This document shows, piece after piece, positions 61,271 to 64,000 of a DNA stretch of 64,000 nt. The stretch lies in assembly GCF_003063265.1 (NCBI RefSeq), contig NZ_NERU01000011.1:1-64000 (forward strand). Reading direction: 5' to 3'. The notes under the pieces were generated by a model. That model was not told the origin of the DNA, searched no databases, and worked only from the letters and a program-made list of their open reading frames with translations. This stretch comes from Limnohabitans sp. WS1. Lineage in GTDB: Bacteria > Pseudomonadota > Gammaproteobacteria > Burkholderiales > Burkholderiaceae_C. The number at the start of each line of letters is the position of its first letter. The first letter of the stretch is position 1. The translations under genes were made by a program, and so were the position numbers.

Positions 61271-61801
61271 TCAGACTTGTTGCCAGGTGCCCGAGGGCAG
61301 ACCTTCCAGGTGGTAAGGCCCCACGGCGGTGCGGATCAGGCGCAGCGTGGGCAAGCCCACCGCCGCGGTCATGCGCCGCACTTGTCGGTTGCGGCCCTCG
61401 CGTATGCACAACTCCAGCCACGAGGTGGGAATGCTTTGCCGCTCGCGAATCGGTGGGTTGCGTGGCCACAGGTCGGCAGGCGGCTCCACAGCGCGGGCGC
61501 GGGCGGGCAGGGTGGGGCCGTCGTTCAGCGTCACGCCCCGGGCCAAGGCGGTCAGGGCTTGGTCGCTCACCACGCCCTCCACCTGCACCAGATAGGTTTT
61601 TTCCATCTTGAAACGCGGGTCGGCAATGCGGGCCTGCTCCTTCCCATCGTCGGTGAGCAGCAGCAATCCCTCGCTGTCGGCGTCCAGTCGCCCGGCCACA
61701 TACACGCCGGGCAGGTCGATGTGGTCCTTGAGCCCCTGCCAGCGCCCCTCGGGGGTGAACTGGCTGAGCACGCCATAAGGTTTGTTGAAGCGGATCAGCA
61801 T
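61271..61801 (-). CDS. rluE: RluE-like 23S rRNA pseudouridine synthase
   Basis: The 176-residue protein is short and lacks an S4 domain, as RluE does. Motifs are [38 protein letters not shown] (catalytic Asp40), KTYLVQVEG, and the late [38 protein letters not shown]. RluE modifies U2457 of E. coli 23S rRNA. The ATG at 61801 is the conserved start. The gap to the divergent SRAP gene holds half of a GTAGGTCGG-type palindrome. Confidence 0.87.
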   Translation of the reverse strand: MLIRFNKPYGVLSQFTPEGRWQGLKDHIDLPGVYVAGRLDADSEGLLLLTDDGKEQARIADPRFKMEKTYLVQVEGVVSDQALTALARGVTLNDGPTLPARARAVEPPADLWPRNPPIRERQSIPTSWLELCIREGRNRQVRRMTAAVGLPTLRLIRTAVGPYHLEGLPSGTWQQV

Positions 61802-61857
61802 GGGCCAGCACGTCTTGTTATCGAGCGCTGAGCGTATCAGGTCGGTGGTCCGGATTT

Positions 61858-61882
61858 GTAGGTCGGTAACTTCAGGTCCGAC
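61858..61882. repeat. Single GTAGGTCGG-type hairpin
   Basis: It has a GTAGGTCGG head, TTCA loop and CCGAC tail. It is the same family as 29778-29853 and 32168-32242, but only one half is present, between two divergent genes. Confidence 0.65.
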
Positions 61883-61923
61883 AAGAGCTGACTGGCCCAC
61901 ACCTGTCGGTTAGCATCGACCGC

Positions 61924-62646
61924 ATGAGCACCCAATACGAATGTCTGAAAAGCCCTGACCTGTACGCCGAGGCCTTTGGCATCGCCCCGCCCCAAGCCCT
62001 GCTGGGCAAAGAAGTCTGGCCGCGCCAGCCGGGTTTTTTCATCCGCAAAGCGTTTGTGGCGGCAGAGCAAACCTTGGCCTCTGTCTCTGAAACCACCCCT
62101 GAAACCGAAGTCACACCCCAGCCTGTCCCCGCCAGCCCGCTGGTGATGGAACTGGCCCAAGGCCAATTCGGTCTGGTGCCCACCTGGGTCAAGTCGGCGT
62201 CAGACGCCAAACTGCGGTCCACCAAGTTGGCCGTCACGCGCTACGAAACCATGAGCACCGCCACGGCCACGCGTGAAACCTGGCTCAAAGGCCAGCGCTG
62301 CATCATCCCCATGCAGGCATTTTTGGAAGACGACTGGCGCAGCCGCAAAGCCGTGCCCACCCGCATCGCCCGCGTGGACGGACAACCCATGGGTGTGGCC
62401 GGTTTGTGGGAGCGCTGGACACAAGGCGAAGAAGAGATCGTCAGCTTCACCCTGCTCACGGTGAACGCCAACAGCCACGCCCTGATGAACCGCTATGGCC
62501 AAAACGGCAACGAAAAACGCATGCCCGCCATCTTGAACGAAGGCGCGTATGGCGCGTGGCTCAACGCCCCCATCGACAAAGCCCGCGAGTTCATGCGGGC
62601 CTACCCGGCCCACTTGCTGTTGGCCAATCCGGTGCAGAAACGCTGA
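61924..62646 (+). CDS. Divergent SRAP (YedK/HMCES)-like protein without Cys2
   Basis: The 240-residue protein has the SRAP blocks FGLVPTWV, LAVTRYETM, QRCIIPMQAFLEDDW, GVAGLWERW and LLTVNANSHALMNRY...KRMPAIL. SRAP proteins bind abasic sites in single-stranded DNA and form a covalent link through Cys2, exposed after removal of Met1. Here the N-terminus is MSTQYECLK: position 2 is Ser and the nearest Cys is at 7. The usual His before RMP is absent (EKRMP), while the Glu of the FYEW-like motif remains (FLEDDW). It may be an inactive or re-purposed relative. The start at 61924 is the only ATG near a plausible site. Confidence 0.75.
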   Translation: MSTQYECLKSPDLYAEAFGIAPPQALLGKEVWPRQPGFFIRKAFVAAEQTLASVSETTPETEVTPQPVPASPLVMELAQGQFGLVPTWVKSASDAKLRSTKLAVTRYETMSTATATRETWLKGQRCIIPMQAFLEDDWRSRKAVPTRIARVDGQPMGVAGLWERWTQGEEEIVSFTLLTVNANSHALMNRYGQNGNEKRMPAILNEGAYGAWLNAPIDKAREFMRAYPAHLLLANPVQKR

Positions 62647-62706
62647 CCCGTTGCGCTGTTGGCAAATGCCGTAATATGGCAATCTTTGGCATCAAAGGGG
62701 AAGCAA

Positions 62707-62970
62707 ATGGCGCTCAATGTATCTTTGCCCATGGAGCTCGAGGCCCGGGTTCGCCAGCATGTTGCTTCTGGCATGTATGGTTCCGCCAGCGAAGTCATTC
62801 GAGAGGCGCTCAGACTCTTTGAGGCGTATCAGTCTGTTCAGCAGTCCAGTCTGGTGGCCCTCAAGTCTGACATTGAGCGTGGCATGGAGGACGTCAAAGC
62901 AGGACGCGTCAAGCCGATGGACATGGCCACCATCAAGGCGCGAGGCCGTGCCCCTCAAAAGATGCCCTGA
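62707..62970 (+). CDS. parD: ParD-like ribbon-helix-helix antitoxin
   Basis: The 87-residue protein has MALNVSLPMELEARVRQHVASGMYGSASEVIREALRLFE (residues 1-39), the ribbon-helix-helix DNA-binding pattern of ParD/CopG antitoxins. A C-terminal tail that would bind the toxin follows. It represses its own operon and neutralises ParE. The ATG at 62707 begins the conserved part. The stop overlaps the toxin start (TGATG), as is normal in parDE loci. Unlike higBA and brnTA elsewhere in the window, both genes here look intact. Confidence 0.9.
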   Translation: MALNVSLPMELEARVRQHVASGMYGSASEVIREALRLFEAYQSVQQSSLVALKSDIERGMEDVKAGRVKPMDMATIKARGRAPQKMP

Positions 62971-63269
62971 TGTCCACGGTATCGTTTGCGCAAAGCGCAG
63001 AGACGGATTTGCTGGAAGCATGGACCTTCATTGCTGAACAAAGCTTTGAAGCGGCAGACCATGTATTGGATGTCATTCAACAGGAAGCTCAAACGCTCGC
63101 CCTTCAGCCTTTGATGGGGCGTGCGAGGCCGGAACTTGCTGAAGGCATTCGGTGTTGGCCCACCTCAAGCTCTTACAACTTGTACTACTGCCCAAGTGAC
63201 TGCGGCATCACGGTCGTTCGTGTTCTTCATCACGCGCGTGATGTCCAAAGCCGCAATTTCTTGATTTGA
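62970..63269 (+). CDS. parE: ParE-like toxin
   Basis: The 99-residue protein has the RelE/ParE-fold pattern: VSFAQSAETDLLEAWTFIAEQSFEAADHVLD, a GRARPEL motif, YNLYYCPSDCGITVVRVLHHARDV and the final Phe-rich end. ParE toxins of this group inhibit DNA gyrase; RelE-type mRNA cleavage is less likely. It overlaps parD by one base (TGATG), so the two are translationally coupled. There is no frameshift or lost start. Confidence 0.9.
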   Translation: MSTVSFAQSAETDLLEAWTFIAEQSFEAADHVLDVIQQEAQTLALQPLMGRARPELAEGIRCWPTSSSYNLYYCPSDCGITVVRVLHHARDVQSRNFLI

Positions 63270-63297
63270 ATTGATGGCTTGGATGGGCTACACCGCC

Positions 63298-63999
63298 TCA
63301 GCCCAAGCGGCTGCGGTGGCGTGCAATTTGAAAGCGCACCTGTTCAGGCGCGGTGCCGCCCAAGGTGTTGCGGGCGTTCATTGAGCCTTGCAGGCTGAGT
63401 GGCCCGAACACATCGGCTTCGATGCGGCTGTCGAATTTTTGCAGGGTTTCCAGCGGCAGCTCTGACAAGTCCACACCCAAGCCCTGAGCGGTCTTGACCG
63501 CGTGGGCCACCACCTCGTGGGCATCGCGGAAGGGCAGGCCTTTTTTCACCAAATAGTCGGCCAAGTCGGTGGCGGTGGCGTAGCCCTTTTTCACGGCCGC
63601 TTCCATGGCGGCGGCGTTCACGGTGATGCCGCCTTCTTTGACGCCCGTCGCGGGGTTGACCTGACCGCCGACCATTTCGCTGAAGATGCGCAGCGTGTCT
63701 TTGAGCGTGTCCACCGTGTCGAACAGCGGCTCTTTGTCTTCCTGGTTGTCCTTGTTGTAGGCCAGGGGTTGGCCCTTCATCAGGGTGATCAGGCCCATCA
63801 GGTGGCCGACCACACGGCCTGTTTTGCCGCGTGCCAGCTCGGGCACGTCGGGGTTTTTCTTCTGCGGCATGATGCTCGAGCCGGTGGTGAACCTGTCGGC
63901 AATGCGCACAAAGCCGAAGTTCTGGCTCATCCACAAAATCAACTCTTCAGAGAAGCGGCTGATGTGCACCATGCACAGGCTGGCGGCAGCGGTGAATTC
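63298..63999 (-). CDS. argH: Argininosuccinate lyase, 5' end beyond window
   Basis: The C-terminal 233 residues are present. The fumarase/aspartase-superfamily signature [12 protein letters not shown] is complete. [18 protein letters not shown] and [18 protein letters not shown] are typical of ArgH, which cleaves argininosuccinate to arginine and fumarate. The frame runs off the right edge without a start, so the N-terminal part lies outside. The gene converges on parE with a 28-base gap. Confidence 0.95.
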   Translation of the reverse strand, partial: EFTAAASLCMVHISRFSEELILWMSQNFGFVRIADRFTTGSSIMPQKKNPDVPELARGKTGRVVGHLMGLITLMKGQPLAYNKDNQEDKEPLFDTVDTLKDTLRIFSEMVGGQVNPATGVKEGGITVNAAAMEAAVKKGYATATDLADYLVKKGLPFRDAHEVVAHAVKTAQGLGVDLSELPLETLQKFDSRIEADVFGPLSLQGSMNARNTLGGTAPEQVRFQIARHRSRLG

Positions 64000-64000
64000 G

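Noticed and set aside
61182-61811. N-terminal extension of the nitroreductase frame
   Set aside because: It overlaps the RluE gene in another frame, and the conserved start is at 61181.

Overview
The window looks like a chromosomal segment of a GC-rich betaproteobacterium of the order Burkholderiales, most like Comamonadaceae (Limnohabitans/Rhodoferax/Acidovorax-type). The grounds are a Bug/TctC-type solute receptor, a glnA - small secreted protein - ntrB - ntrC cluster, EttA, and the general style of the housekeeping genes. No rRNA, tRNA, CRISPR array, phage or transposase gene was seen.

Layout. (1) 1-26867 is one reading frame, open at the left edge: the C-terminal 8,954 residues of a giant type-I-secreted RTX/BapA-like adhesin. 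It holds nine Ig-like units with EF-hand-like loops, seven near-identical A-B-C Ig triplets, VCBS and cadherin-like domains, a composite module present three times (Ig, propeller-like, RTX-like, 'LFGP' domain), and a C-terminal secretion region followed by a strong terminator. (2) 26941-28177 holds two toxin-antitoxin loci, higBA and brnTA. In both the toxin gene looks broken and the antitoxin is intact. (3) 28178-45037 holds ordinary genes: a LytS/LytTR two-component system, hydrolases, uppP, a 2-hydroxyacid dehydrogenase, a cupin, an RhlE-like helicase, a Bug receptor, a DEDDh exonuclease, ettA and rsuA. They are interspersed with palindromic REP-like elements, including three large tandem arrays of 88-bp, 125-bp and alternating 93/123-bp units. 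Each array sits between the 3' ends of convergent genes. (4) 45038-50506 holds a hydrolase and a mostly + strand run: YVTN propeller, polysaccharide deacetylase, fatty-acid hydroxylase, EI24 membrane protein and a molybdopterin-binding-domain protein. (5) 50507-55503 is the nitrogen-control cluster: two NtrC-type sites and a sigma-54 promoter, then glnA, a secreted coiled-coil protein, ntrB and ntrC. (6) 55513-64000 holds a ferredoxin, a coupled L,D-transpeptidase/TPR pair, a DMT transporter, two pseudouridine synthases, a 46-residue basic protein, a nitroreductase, an unusual SRAP protein, an intact parDE module, and argH running off the right edge.

How the genes work together. NtrB/NtrC probably act on the glnA promoter inside the same cluster, and glutamine synthetase keeps the tyrosine used for adenylylation. 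UppP and the L,D-transpeptidase/TPR pair serve the cell envelope. Three pseudouridine synthases, EttA and the RNA helicase serve the ribosome. The adhesin probably mediates attachment or biofilm formation; its secretion system is not in this window.

Most notable: the scale and modular duplication of the adhesin, the REP-like family with compensatory stem changes and strict tandem periods, the two antitoxin-only TA remnants, and an SRAP protein without the N-terminal catalytic cysteine. All domain names come from reading sequence motifs; no database search was run.
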